Part shown: positions 35,850 through 44,506 of the stretch, one piece after another
Layout of the letters: each line of letters begins with the position of its first letter
How positions within the stretch are numbered: position 1 is the first letter of the stretch
DNA from: Enterococcus wangshanyuanii
Lineage (GTDB): Bacteria > Bacillota > Bacilli > Lactobacillales > Enterococcaceae
Direction: 5' to 3'
Assembly (NCBI RefSeq): GCF_002197645.1
Contig: NZ_CP021874.1
Span: 2,418,001 to 2,482,000 of the forward strand
DNA length: 64,000 bases
Notes under the pieces: model-generated
The model's input: only the letters and a program-made list of their open reading frames with translations
What the model was told of the DNA's origin: nothing
Databases searched by the model: none
Made by a program: the position numbers and the translations under genes

Positions 35850-36986
35850 CTATCGGTGCTTATCTTTCTTTATTTTTTTAATTCTTTTTTGTTTACTTTC
35901 AGGACTTTTTTTCTTATTCGGTTGACTTTTTTTCCGACGCTTTCGTTTTCTTTTTTTCTGATACAGCGCTGCTTCATATTGTCTCTGTCTTCTTCTCCTT
36001 AGAAGCAATAGCGTTATTAAAAAGATAAATAAAAAGACCAGCGTGATAGAACAAATCACTATATAAATCATCAGATGATTAGAATTTTTCTGATGGGTTT
36101 CGGCTTCTTTAGCTATTTCGAAACCCTTATCCCATTTCCATTCTTGATCTGTATCTTTGGATTTAACTGTCAATTGAAGCGAGTATCTTCCTGTAGGCTT
36201 CAAGGCATTGACTTCATCCGCTATGATAAAAGTTGTACTTGAATTAGGTGCCATTCGATAATTGGATTGCTTGGTCTGATACAAGACAGTATCTGAGTCT
36301 TGTTCCGTGATCGTTGCCGTGTATTCAAGCTCTTCTATATTTACTGCTTGATCGTTTTGGACGGTTACCTGTAGCGTTTGCTTCCCGTCTGCTTTTTTGG
36401 GAAGCACCTGCAGTAAATTTAAGTTCGCCATAACAGGCGTATCTGTTTCAGTTAGCTTTACAGCAACAATATAGATTTTTTTTCTACCTTGATCGTTTGA
36501 TTGGGACTGTCTTGATTCAATCGAGCTAATCTTAATACCACCTAAAACCATACCGTCAAACTGCTCTGGAGGCATTTTCAACTGAACTGTTATTATTCTT
36601 TTTTCATGAGCCGGAACGACCGTCTTAGATTCCGCTTGGGCAATATCTTTGAAGGACACAGTTAGACTTTTATCTCTTGTTACTTGCTTGGAACGATCAG
36701 AATAGTCGATATCCCCTGATAAATTCGTTGTTGCATCATTGAGTTCTATTGCTAATTCCTGTTCTATATCGGAGGGATTGGACACTTCTAACTTTAGCTC
36801 TTGCTCCTGTCCAGGTTTCATTCTCAGATCATAGTAGGTCGCTCCAGAATCAGATTGATTGTTCGGTAAAATCGGTTTGATAGAAACGGCAAAGCTGGTC
36901 TCAGTCGTTATTATGGTAAGACAAAGACCAACGAAAAAGCTGATTTTCATGATAAGCAAACGAATATTCTTTTGTTTAATTGTCAT
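35850..36986 (-). CDS. WxL-interacting protein-like membrane protein (DUF916/DUF3324)
   Basis: This 378-aa protein has a signal sequence (residues 1-33), an extracellular part with two beta-rich modules as in DUF916 plus DUF3324 proteins (MKPGQEQELKLEVSNPSD; PEQFDGMVLGGIKIS), and a membrane helix at about 305-328. It ends in a tail of about 50 residues that is mostly Lys and Arg. Such proteins normally occur with WxL-domain peptidoglycan-binding proteins, but none is encoded nearby. The extreme basic tail is unusual and could bind DNA, phospholipid or the acidic protein encoded two genes upstream. Confidence 0.85.
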   Translation of the reverse strand: MTIKQKNIRLLIMKISFFVGLCLTIITTETSFAVSIKPILPNNQSDSGATYYDLRMKPGQEQELKLEVSNPSDIEQELAIELNDATTNLSGDIDYSDRSKQVTRDKSLTVSFKDIAQAESKTVVPAHEKRIITVQLKMPPEQFDGMVLGGIKISSIESRQSQSNDQGRKKIYIVAVKLTETDTPVMANLNLLQVLPKKADGKQTLQVTVQNDQAVNIEELEYTATITEQDSDTVLYQTKQSNYRMAPNSSTTFIIADEVNALKPTGRYSLQLTVKSKDTDQEWKWDKGFEIAKEAETHQKNSNHLMIYIVICSITLVFLFIFLITLLLLRRRRQRQYEAALYQKKRKRKRRKKSQPNKKKSPESKQKRIKKIKKDKHR

Positions 36987-37093
36987 TTATTTAAACTCCT
37001 CATACAGTGGATTCCCTACAGTAATGAAGAACTGATGCGCAAAGGTTCCTTATTTCTTCAATGATAAAATCTGTTTGATTGCTATAATCCGCT

Positions 37094-37115
37094 GGATATA
37101 CGGCCTTATATATCC
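37094..37115. promoter_or_regulatory. Palindrome in the leader of the WxLIP gene
   Basis: GGATATA and TATATCC (37094-37100, 37109-37115) with an 8-bp spacer lie in the 190-bp gap, the largest inside the cluster. An internal promoter with an operator would fit there. Confidence 0.35.
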
Positions 37116-37176
37116 AACAACTCTTTAATAAACTATGTAATACGGATGGGAAAAGCCGACTATCCCCATTCCATTT

Positions 37177-38334
37177 TTATTCTATATCCGTAACCGGATC
37201 CTCGTTCAGGATGATTTGCTCTAGTAGAAAATTTTCTCCTTGAATAAGGTCAAAATAAGCTGCTTTATTTAAAATACTGTCGTAATCCATTCTCATGATT
37301 CGGACATGCGGTTGGCTAAACCATGATTTTTTCTTGATTTTCACACGTGACTCAATCATTTTGCATTCATCTAGAATCAAATAGATTTCATTCGCTGAAA
37401 CGGAATCTTTAAAACTGCGAACTTGTTCCCTTTCATAGGTCAATCGATTATCGGAGATTGTCATCTTTTCTGATTTTGTGACTAGTTCTTTATTCATCAT
37501 CCATGACTGTTCTAAAAATTTGGCTTTTTGCATCAACTTCGAATATTCTCTTAAATCGATCTTCAGGATTTTATCCCAGTCTTCGTTTTCATTATTGTTA
37601 GGCTTACTTAGTTCTTTGATTGCTCTGGATAAATTTTGTCTCTCCATCTGATCAATAACGACTTCCAACTTTTGATTTGCCAAACGCATTCGCTCTTTCG
37701 CATAACGTTCTCTGCTTACCGCTTCTTCCATTTTTAAGACATAATTTATATTTGCCTCTTTTATATTGTTTTCTACAACTTCTACTTTGGGCTTAGGTTT
37801 AGACTTTGGTTTCGGTTTAGAATTCATTTCAACAGTTTGAAGCGGTTTGACAAATTTAGAGACTAATCGTTCGATCTCCTCGACAAATAGCTCTAATACA
37901 TCCTCACTTTCAACTAATAGCTGCTGTTCCAAGGATTGAAGCAAATTGACCATGAAAGGAAAGTCAACTTCACGATAGGCAATAGGAACAAAATCAATGT
38001 AATAAATGACCCGATTGTCTTCTTTCTCTTTTGATCCCCCTATCCAGGCAATCTGAGGGAAAGTATGAATAAGCTCGTCCAACAATGCCGACCAATCAAG
38101 ATCCACAAAATCCAACGTGATTTCAACATGTTTGAAAAAAGAAATAATTGTATGGAATTCTTCAAAATATTCTTCTACTTCTTCTTTAGGATAGGGAATT
38201 CCTAGATTTCTTTTTTGAAAGATTTCTTCACAGATATAATAAATATCTCGCAACATGTCATCGTCAAAAAGACGCTCACCTACTGCCGGAGAAGCAGCTT
38301 GATAAATATCAACTATAATATTTTGATAAACCAC
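37177..38334 (-). CDS. Unknown 385-aa protein of WxLIP cluster
   Basis: A soluble acidic protein with a folded N-terminal domain (about residues 1-170), a lysine-proline linker (KPKPKSKPKPK near 175) and a helical, coiled-coil-prone C-terminal half. No membrane segment and no motif I recognise. The gene starts 18 bp after the acidic coiled-coil gene. Confidence 0.6.
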   Translation of the reverse strand: MVYQNIIVDIYQAASPAVGERLFDDDMLRDIYYICEEIFQKRNLGIPYPKEEVEEYFEEFHTIISFFKHVEITLDFVDLDWSALLDELIHTFPQIAWIGGSKEKEDNRVIYYIDFVPIAYREVDFPFMVNLLQSLEQQLLVESEDVLELFVEEIERLVSKFVKPLQTVEMNSKPKPKSKPKPKVEVVENNIKEANINYVLKMEEAVSRERYAKERMRLANQKLEVVIDQMERQNLSRAIKELSKPNNNENEDWDKILKIDLREYSKLMQKAKFLEQSWMMNKELVTKSEKMTISDNRLTYEREQVRSFKDSVSANEIYLILDECKMIESRVKIKKKSWFSQPHVRIMRMDYDSILNKAAYFDLIQGENFLLEQIILNEDPVTDIE

Positions 38335-38351
38335 TTCTTTTTCTCCTTCCC

Positions 38352-39131
38352 TTACTCTATCGACTGATCAGCTAAGCGTTCTGTTTTATTCAATAGATCT
38401 TCCATCAGCACACTTGTTTCACTTTGAAGACGAAGGATACGAGTATGGTAGTTTGCTGCCTCTTGATTTATCTTTTTCAGCTCGATCGAGGCTTCTGAAA
38501 CAGCTTTTTTAGTTTCATGTCTTGCCGCTTCCACTGTTCTGTCTGCTTCAATTGTTGCTCGTTCGATGATTTGCTGTGCTTTTTCTTTCGCTTCCATCAA
38601 AACTTCAGCAATCTGTGTCTTCATTGAATCCTGCTGACGTAATTGCCGTTCAAGCTCGTTATTATTTGCACGTTCTTCTAACAATTGCTCTTCTACTTGT
38701 GTTCTTGCATCTTCCGCCTGCCTTAGTTGATCTTCAAGCGCGTGCACTTTTTCTTTGGATTGAGACGAGCTGGTCAATCGTAAGGTCAGCTGGTCGATCT
38801 CCTGCTGTTTATTTTCTACTTCCGCTTTTAGCCGTTCCGCCATTGTCTTTTGACGCTGAACTTCTTTTTGAAATTGCTGATTCTCATTCGTTAGATGTTC
38901 AACTATGGCAGCTTGCTCTTCTTTTAGTTCTTGCTCCTGCTTTCTCATCGTACTTTCTAAACGATCTCTTTTACTTGATGCTTCTGGCCGACTCTTCTTA
39001 GGAGGCTCATATTCTTCCTCTTCGAAATCGTCATCATCATATTCGTCATAGTCATCATACTCTTCGTAATCATCGTAATATTCTTCATAATCATCATCAT
39101 ATTTTTGCTTTTTCTTCTTAAACATAGCCAA
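38352..39131 (-). CDS. Acidic-headed DivIVA-like coiled-coil protein
   Basis: Of this 259-aa protein, residues 9-43 are almost only Asp, Glu and Tyr. After a short linker (about 44-60) a continuous coiled coil runs to the end. The coiled part resembles DivIVA/GpsB-type or SMC-like filaments only in general form. It is followed by the 385-aa gene and lies two genes before the WxLIP-like protein with the Lys/Arg tail; opposite charge suggests the two could touch. Function unknown. Confidence 0.65.
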   Translation of the reverse strand: MAMFKKKKQKYDDDYEEYYDDYEEYDDYDEYDDDDFEEEEYEPPKKSRPEASSKRDRLESTMRKQEQELKEEQAAIVEHLTNENQQFQKEVQRQKTMAERLKAEVENKQQEIDQLTLRLTSSSQSKEKVHALEDQLRQAEDARTQVEEQLLEERANNNELERQLRQQDSMKTQIAEVLMEAKEKAQQIIERATIEADRTVEAARHETKKAVSEASIELKKINQEAANYHTRILRLQSETSVLMEDLLNKTERLADQSIE

Positions 39132-39161
39132 CTATACCGCTTCCCTTCTTATCTCTATCTC

Positions 39162-39980
39162 TTACAGTGCACCTGTTAATAATTCTTTTATTTTTTCATC
39201 ATGATGGTCATTTAAAAGTACAAAATCTTGATTTAAGTAATAGCCAATTCCTTTTTTATTTAAAATGAATGGTTCAAAAATCGACGTTTTTTCCATTATT
39301 TTTTGTTTGATACGGTTGATCAAATTACTTAATAAAGCCTGTTTATTTTTTTGCTTGGCATTTATCCAAATCGCTTCACATAATGCCTGACTTGAAAAGA
39401 CCCTCTGCTCCGACTTAATGAAGTGCTCTAAAACTTGGTGCTCTTTTTTAGTTAATGGAATCAACCAGTTGTCGATGATCAACGTTCGGTCTTTAAGCTG
39501 GAAGGTATGTGTCTTTTTGTTTTTAACTGAAAATGATGAATGTTGAGACATACTCTCATTACCTGAAAAAACATCTATCGTTCTTTCTTGATTGGTTTGC
39601 CCTGCTCGTACTGCTGTTTCTTCAAAAATTTCTGCCAACTTACTGGCTAAATCAGTAACCGATATCGGATAACGAACAAATGTCACCTCAGTATTATCAG
39701 CGTATTTAGATTCATTTGCCTGTTCTGATTCAAAAGTTAAGACGACAATCGGTTTATTAAGCAGTACCAAGTTGTCTAAAAACGATTCTTTTAATCCGCT
39801 ATACATAGATTGTTGATAGATGATTAAATCGAAATTTTGTAAAAAATAAAACTCTTTATCTTTTGGCCGAGTCAATATATCTTTTGAAACCATGATTTCA
39901 TAATCCATATTTAACAAACTATTTTGTAATAATCCGTTAGCGCTAAGTGTGTCAGTCAATATAATAATTTTTTTCCTCAT
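39162..39980 (-). CDS. OmpR-type winged-helix regulator with atypical receiver-like domain
   Basis: This 272-aa protein has a C-terminal Trans_reg_C winged helix (about residues 155-255, with LTKKEHQVLEHFI and NKKGIGYYL). The N-terminal 120 residues resemble a receiver fold (KKIIILTDTLSANGLLQ..., FDLIIYQQS) but lack the acidic pair and clear phosphoacceptor, and no histidine kinase is near. It is the first gene of the cluster. TGACGG direct repeats 11-12 bp apart upstream look like binding sites for such a protein. Confidence 0.75.
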   Translation of the reverse strand: MRKKIIILTDTLSANGLLQNSLLNMDYEIMVSKDILTRPKDKEFYFLQNFDLIIYQQSMYSGLKESFLDNLVLLNKPIVVLTFESEQANESKYADNTEVTFVRYPISVTDLASKLAEIFEETAVRAGQTNQERTIDVFSGNESMSQHSSFSVKNKKTHTFQLKDRTLIIDNWLIPLTKKEHQVLEHFIKSEQRVFSSQALCEAIWINAKQKNKQALLSNLINRIKQKIMEKTSIFEPFILNKKGIGYYLNQDFVLLNDHHDEKIKELLTGAL

Positions 39981-40785
39981 AGTAGAAAGTCCCCCTCATA
40001 TTTTTGTATATAGTAAAATACCAACCATTCATGTTAAAAAAATTCCTTAGAGAAAATTGAACCAACCTTGCTAATCGTTTATACACCACTATAAACTGCA
40101 AAAATTGAATAATAGGAATTTCCTATTCTTATATAAAATAAGAAAAAAATATTACGGTTACTTTAAATACAACATTTAAAATAATTGGTGACGGCTAGAT
40201 GACGGTCAATTTAAATATGGTAATAAGTTTAATATTAAAAAAAAGAGCATTTTAATAAAATAAATGAATCAATATTTACTGTAGAAAAGAAAAAAGCCTT
40301 ATACAATTTCTTAATAGTTCTTAATTTAAATTAAGTTAGAGTCATTTTTTTGACGGTTTATTTGACGGCGAATAAAAACAAGGGATTTTAACATTAATTC
40401 TTGATTATGTGGAAATAATAATCTCTTATCTATAAACTATCTGGTCTTATACTGTTTTAGTATTACTAGTTATTGCTTAAATAGTACCGTCATTATGATT
40501 AAAACATATAATCTATCGATGAATATCATTTAATTAAATATATTGTTATTTTTTTATTCCTCATTGACACGCCTAAATTAGTTATTGTATACTTGAAACG
40601 TAAGCAATTAATACAGCATCTGTTTGTAAGAACTACAATATAGTTTAATTTAAACAATTATAAATTTTTCTTATTTTATATAAGAACAAGAAAAAATTTG
40701 TTATTTATAAATAAACTTGATTTTATACAAATTATTGAAAAATTGAGATATATCACGTTTTTTCATGAAATACATATAAAAAAGG
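39981..40785. other. 800-bp AT-rich control region between regulator and parB
   Basis: No gene is supported. It contains five TGACGG hexamers (see the entry at 40189-40492) and several T and A tracts. It probably carries the promoter of the five-gene cluster. A boundary between accessory DNA and the parB backbone is likely here, but I see no direct repeat to define it. Confidence 0.6.
40189..40492. promoter_or_regulatory. TGACGG direct-repeat pairs
   Basis: TGACGG occurs at 40189-40194 and 40200-40205 (11-bp period), at 40351-40356 and 40363-40368 (12-bp period), and in reverse at 40487-40492. Direct repeats about one helical turn apart are how OmpR/PhoB-type winged helices bind. The nearest such protein is encoded at 39162-39980. 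Confidence 0.5.
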
Positions 40786-40819
40786 GAGTAGCGTAAAACT
40801 AGATAGTTTTACGCTACTC
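40786..40819. terminator. Strong terminator after parB
   Basis: A perfect 15-bp stem (40786-40800 with 40805-40819) has a 4-nt loop, with T residues on the right and A residues on the left. It stops leftward transcription after parB and also insulates in the other direction. Confidence 0.9.
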
Positions 40820-40835
40820 TCTTTTTATTGGTACT

Positions 40836-41729
40836 CTATTCTTCATCAAAATGGATTTCTAAGATATCTAAAATCCTTGCCAAATCTGATTGTGAAAGAT
40901 ACTCGATTTCGATTTTCCCTTTGCCTTCTTTTTCTTGAATGGCAACGGTCGTACCGAATTTATCCATCAAGCGATCTTCACTTTCGCGAATATAGTATGG
41001 CTTTTCTTTTAAGGTCTTTTTGTCTTTTTTAGCCAGTTTCTTGCCTTGGTTTTCATTTAGATCATTGACGATTTGTTCTAATTGGCGCACTGTTAAATTT
41101 TCTTCAACCACTCTTTTAGCTAATGTCAATATCTGGTCTTTATCTTTCAACCCTAACAATGTTCTCGCTTGCCCCATAGAAAGAGTTTCACTTTGAACTA
41201 ATTCTTTGACTGGTGCAGGAAGTGTCAATAAACGTAGATAGTTTGCAATGTAAGGTCGGCTTTTACCTAAGCGCTCTGCTACTTCGACCTGCGTCAATTT
41301 TAAATTCTTCATCAACATATCATACGCTTCTGCTTCTTCTAATGGGTTTAGATCTTCACGCTGTAAGTTCTCTAAAACAGCCACTTGCATCATTGCTTCT
41401 TCATCAAACTCGCGGACAATTGCAGGAATCGTTTCTTTTTCTGCTAACTTAGATGCGCGAAAACGTCTTTCTCCTGCAATGATTTCGTACCCTTTGACTG
41501 CTGACTTTCTGACGATGATCGGTTGAAAAACACCTGATTGTTGAATAGAATTGGCTAATTCCTGCAATGAAGCTTCATCGAATGTTTTTCTTGGCTGGTA
41601 TGGATTTGGCCGTAATTCATTTAGCGGAATCTCGATGACTTCTTCTTTTTGCACATCGACATCTTCTAAGCTGGCGAAATCCTGAAACAGTGCATCAATA
41701 CCTCTTCCTAAACCTTTTCCTTTACTCAT
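40836..41729 (-). CDS. parB: Chromosome partitioning protein ParB/Spo0J
   Basis: The N-terminal domain of this 297-aa protein has the ParB/Srx CTP-binding signature (LRPNPYQPRKTFDE; GERRFRAS). It then has a helix-turn-helix (TQVEVAERLGKSRPYIANYLRLL) and a dimerisation tail. It binds parS sites near the origin, loads SMC and works with ParA. Its start overlaps the parA stop by 8 bp. Backbone gene with typical length. Confidence 0.96.
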   Translation of the reverse strand: MSKGKGLGRGIDALFQDFASLEDVDVQKEEVIEIPLNELRPNPYQPRKTFDEASLQELANSIQQSGVFQPIIVRKSAVKGYEIIAGERRFRASKLAEKETIPAIVREFDEEAMMQVAVLENLQREDLNPLEEAEAYDMLMKNLKLTQVEVAERLGKSRPYIANYLRLLTLPAPVKELVQSETLSMGQARTLLGLKDKDQILTLAKRVVEENLTVRQLEQIVNDLNENQGKKLAKKDKKTLKEKPYYIRESEDRLMDKFGTTVAIQEKEGKGKIEIEYLSQSDLARILDILEIHFDEE

Positions 41730-42483
41730 TATCCAACACTTCCTTTGCTAGTGCTTGGTACACTTCGGCACCACGTGAACGAGGGTCATAATCAATAATC
41801 GATAAGCCGTGACTTGGTGCTTCTGATAAACGGACATTTCGAGGAATGATCGTATCATAGACTTTTTCACGGAAATATTTACGGACTTCTTCAACAACTT
41901 CTGCACCCAGATTCGTTCTAGCATCATACATCGTCAATAATACGCCTTCGATACGCAAGTCAGGATTAAAGTGCTTTTGAACCAAACGAATCGTATTTAA
42001 CAGCTGGCTCAATCCTTCTAAAGCATAGTACTCACACTGTACAGGAATCAAAATGGAATCACTCGCTGTAAAGGCATTGATCGTTAAATGACCTAACGAC
42101 GGCGGACAATCGATCAAGATAAAATCGTAATAATCACTAACTTCAGCGATTGCCGCTTTTAGTCTGGTCTCACGCGCCATCATAGAAGTCAACTCGATTT
42201 CTGCACCTGCAAGCTGGATCGTCGCTGGAACGATATCCAAATTTTCTCTGGATGTTTGTTGAATTACTTCTTTGATTGGTTCTTCATTTACTAATACATC
42301 ATAAACATCTGTGGCAACATCCGGTTTCCGTACGCCAATACCGCTTGTTGCATTTCCCTGAGCATCAATATCGATCAGTAAGACTTTTTTCCCATGATAG
42401 GCCAAACTAGCACCTAGATTCACTGTGGTCGTTGTCTTACCAACTCCGCCTTTTTGATTCGCTACAGAAATTATTCGTGCCAT
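41722..42483 (-). CDS. parA: Chromosome partitioning ATPase ParA/Soj
   Basis: This 253-aa protein begins with the deviant Walker A motif KGGVGKTTTT (residues 11-20) and has ILIDCPPSLG as Walker B. It is the Soj-type ATPase that interacts with ParB and DnaA. It lies between rsmG and parB, as in many Firmicutes. Confidence 0.96.
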   Translation of the reverse strand: MARIISVANQKGGVGKTTTTVNLGASLAYHGKKVLLIDIDAQGNATSGIGVRKPDVATDVYDVLVNEEPIKEVIQQTSRENLDIVPATIQLAGAEIELTSMMARETRLKAAIAEVSDYYDFILIDCPPSLGHLTINAFTASDSILIPVQCEYYALEGLSQLLNTIRLVQKHFNPDLRIEGVLLTMYDARTNLGAEVVEEVRKYFREKVYDTIIPRNVRLSEAPSHGLSIIDYDPRSRGAEVYQALAKEVLDNE

Positions 42484-42498
42484 TTGTGTCCCTCCATC

Positions 42499-43215
42499 TT
42501 ATTTGATCGGTTGTTTATTTGGTAATCCTGGTTTTCTTGGGTATTTTTTAGGTGTCTCTTTTTTCTTTTGAATCACAACAATATGACGCTCACCATTTGT
42601 GACTGGTAATTCAAATGATACTTCTTCTTGAAATTTACCGCCTAAAATTGCGATCGCAGGTTTCGCTTCAATAATTTCTTCTTCACTTTTTGCTGCTTTT
42701 AGCGCTAAGAAAAAGCCTTCCTTTTTCACTAATGGTAAACAAAGTTCACTTAAAACATTCAAACGCGCCACTGCCCGAGCAGTTACATAGTCAAATGCGC
42801 CGCGAAATTCTTCTTTTTGTCCAAAGGTTTCCGCACGGTCATGATACAACGAAACTTTTTCTAAGCCAAGTTCGTTGGCTAATTCTGTTAAAAAAGTGAT
42901 TCGTTTATTCAATGAATCCACGATCGTTACCTCCAATGAAGGAAAAACGATTTTCAGCGGAATACTTGGAAAACCTGCACCAGCACCAACATCACAGATT
43001 GCCTTGTTTGTTGAAAAATCTTCAAAAAATGCTAACGAAATAGAATCATAGAAATGCTTCAAATACACATCTTGTTCATCAGTGATCGCAGTCAGATTCA
43101 TCTTCTCATTCCACTCAACAAGCAACTCAAAATAACGGGCAAACTGCGCCATTTGATGCTCTGACAGCTGGATGTCTTTTTTACTCAATAATTGTTTAAA
43201 CTCTTCAGGTGTCAT
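42499..43215 (-). CDS. rsmG: 16S rRNA m7G527 methyltransferase RsmG
   Basis: An AAGGAAGG site selects the ATG at 43213-43215 and gives 238 aa, the usual length; a longer frame exists but is not supported. The SAM-binding motif [15 protein letters not shown] is near residue 73. It methylates G527 of 16S rRNA. It heads an apparent rsmG-parA-parB operon. Confidence 0.95.
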   Translation of the reverse strand: MTPEEFKQLLSKKDIQLSEHQMAQFARYFELLVEWNEKMNLTAITDEQDVYLKHFYDSISLAFFEDFSTNKAICDVGAGAGFPSIPLKIVFPSLEVTIVDSLNKRITFLTELANELGLEKVSLYHDRAETFGQKEEFRGAFDYVTARAVARLNVLSELCLPLVKKEGFFLALKAAKSEEEIIEAKPAIAILGGKFQEEVSFELPVTNGERHIVVIQKKKETPKKYPRKPGLPNKQPIK

Positions 43216-43231
43216 AAGATTCCTTCCTTGC

Positions 43232-43253
43232 GTGAAACAGAAAAATGTTTCAC
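43232..43253. promoter_or_regulatory. Everted parS-like half-sites upstream of rsmG
   Basis: GTGAAACA at 43232-43239 and TGTTTCAC at 43246-43253 are the two halves of the parS consensus (TGTTTCAC-GTGAAACA) in reversed order with a 6-nt spacer. They lie 17 bp upstream of the rsmG start. ParB might bind here and autoregulate its operon. Confidence 0.4.
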
Positions 43254-43386
43254 AATTGTCTTTTCTTACTTTAACGCAAATAGCAATTTCTTGCAATGTT
43301 TTTAGCAAGTTTTATAAGAGTTCTAATAAAATAGTTCTTTCTATTGTATAGATGTATTTTTCAACTATTTTTAAAAGACAAATAAA

Positions 43387-43427
43387 GAATGCAAAACAAA
43401 AGGCAAACACCCTTTTGTTTTGCATTC
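43387..43427 (-). terminator. Terminator of PTS-aldolase operon
   Basis: A perfect 17-bp stem (43387-43403 with 43411-43427) and a 7-nt loop, followed on the minus strand by a T-rich tract. It ends the operon that finishes with the aldolase gene. Confidence 0.85.
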
Positions 43428-43456
43428 TAGATTCAAGCACACATCTGTCTGCTTTA

Positions 43457-44215
43457 TCAATCTCCACCTGCCGTTGCTTTGATAATCGTGTTATAAATCG
43501 GTTCACGATTGATTAGATCCTCGACCGTACCGATTTTGACCCCTTTAGAATAGTAGCCGTCTAAAATACCCAACTTTTGGAAAATCGTTTGCTTGTAAGC
43601 AATTTCCGCGTTCCATTCGACCGTATCCAAAACGGCTAGTGCTGAATGAATAGCTTCAAGCCCAGTTTCACCACCTGTGGTGATCAATACACCATGACTA
43701 TCTAATAAAAATTCATGTGGTAATTGTTTTCTAGGCATCGTCTTAATATGATTGCTGACGATTTCTGCCAGCTCCTCTGAGCAGTTTGGTTCAAACTCTA
43801 GGACTTCGATATATTCGACCTTTTGAGTTGCTTCGGTTAGATTCGGCATATCTAGGCCGCTTGTCGCCCAAAACATACTGCTAGGTGCATGCGCATGAAG
43901 GACAGCTTTGATTTCGGGATTTGCATCATAGACAGCTTCATGCATGTTGATTTCCCTGGTCAATCCGCCTTCACCAGCGATGACTTTTCTTGTATGCGGC
44001 TCGACAACTAAAATTTGCGAAGCCGAAAGATGTCCTAAATAAGCTTGCGACATCATAGTTGGCGTCATGATGATGTATTCTTTTCCAGTTTTATCCGTTG
44101 TCTTAAAAGAAAAATTTCCTCCAGCAACATTCGTATTTTTACGTTCAAAAATCAACTGAACGATTTTTGCCATATCTTCTCTTTCACGTTCAAATAAAAT
44201 TCTTCCATCTGCCAT
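43457..44215 (-). CDS. Class II aldolase (AraD/FucA family)
   Basis: This 252-aa protein has the metal-binding HAHAP motif near residue 104 and a further LLDSHGVLI histidine, as in L-fuculose-1-phosphate aldolase and ribulose-5-phosphate epimerase relatives. It probably splits the phosphorylated sugar delivered by the adjacent PTS, or acts on a product of the PfkB kinase. The exact substrate cannot be told from the sequence. Confidence 0.85.
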   Translation of the reverse strand: MADGRILFEREREDMAKIVQLIFERKNTNVAGGNFSFKTTDKTGKEYIIMTPTMMSQAYLGHLSASQILVVEPHTRKVIAGEGGLTREINMHEAVYDANPEIKAVLHAHAPSSMFWATSGLDMPNLTEATQKVEYIEVLEFEPNCSEELAEIVSNHIKTMPRKQLPHEFLLDSHGVLITTGGETGLEAIHSALAVLDTVEWNAEIAYKQTIFQKLGILDGYYSKGVKIGTVEDLINREPIYNTIIKATAGGD

Positions 44216-44221
44216 AATCGA

Positions 44222-44488
44222 TTACAGCTCCCTTTTCTTTTTTAATAGTTTCCCTGTACGAAGTGTTTCTTTTGCTGCATCTTGTACGAGTCTATATTCT
44301 TCATATTTTTGCTTTTTCCGTTCATCATATTCTTTAAAAAGAACTGCATTACCATCTTTATAGATAAAAAATGAAAGCAGGATGACCAAAAAATAGATGG
44401 GGGTGACATTAGTAGCCATCGCGACGATAAAAAGCAATACATCCGCAAACAGTAAAATGAGCCATTTCCCTTTTTCATTCATCATCAT
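44222..44488 (-). CDS. Small membrane protein of PTS operon
   Basis: An 88-aa protein with two hydrophobic helices (about residues 8-24 and 28-42) and a charged C-terminal half. It is 6 bp from the aldolase gene and 18 bp after the IIC gene. Small proteins of this type sit in similar PTS operons without known role. Confidence 0.65.
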   Translation of the reverse strand: MMMNEKGKWLILLFADVLLFIVAMATNVTPIYFLVILLSFFIYKDGNAVLFKEYDERKKQKYEEYRLVQDAAKETLRTGKLLKKKREL

Positions 44489-44506
44489 CGTTCCTTTCTA
44501 GACTGG

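Noticed and set aside
43312..43506. 64-codon minus-strand frame between rsmG and the aldolase gene
   Set aside because: Runs across the strong operon terminator and overlaps the aldolase end; no ribosome site.
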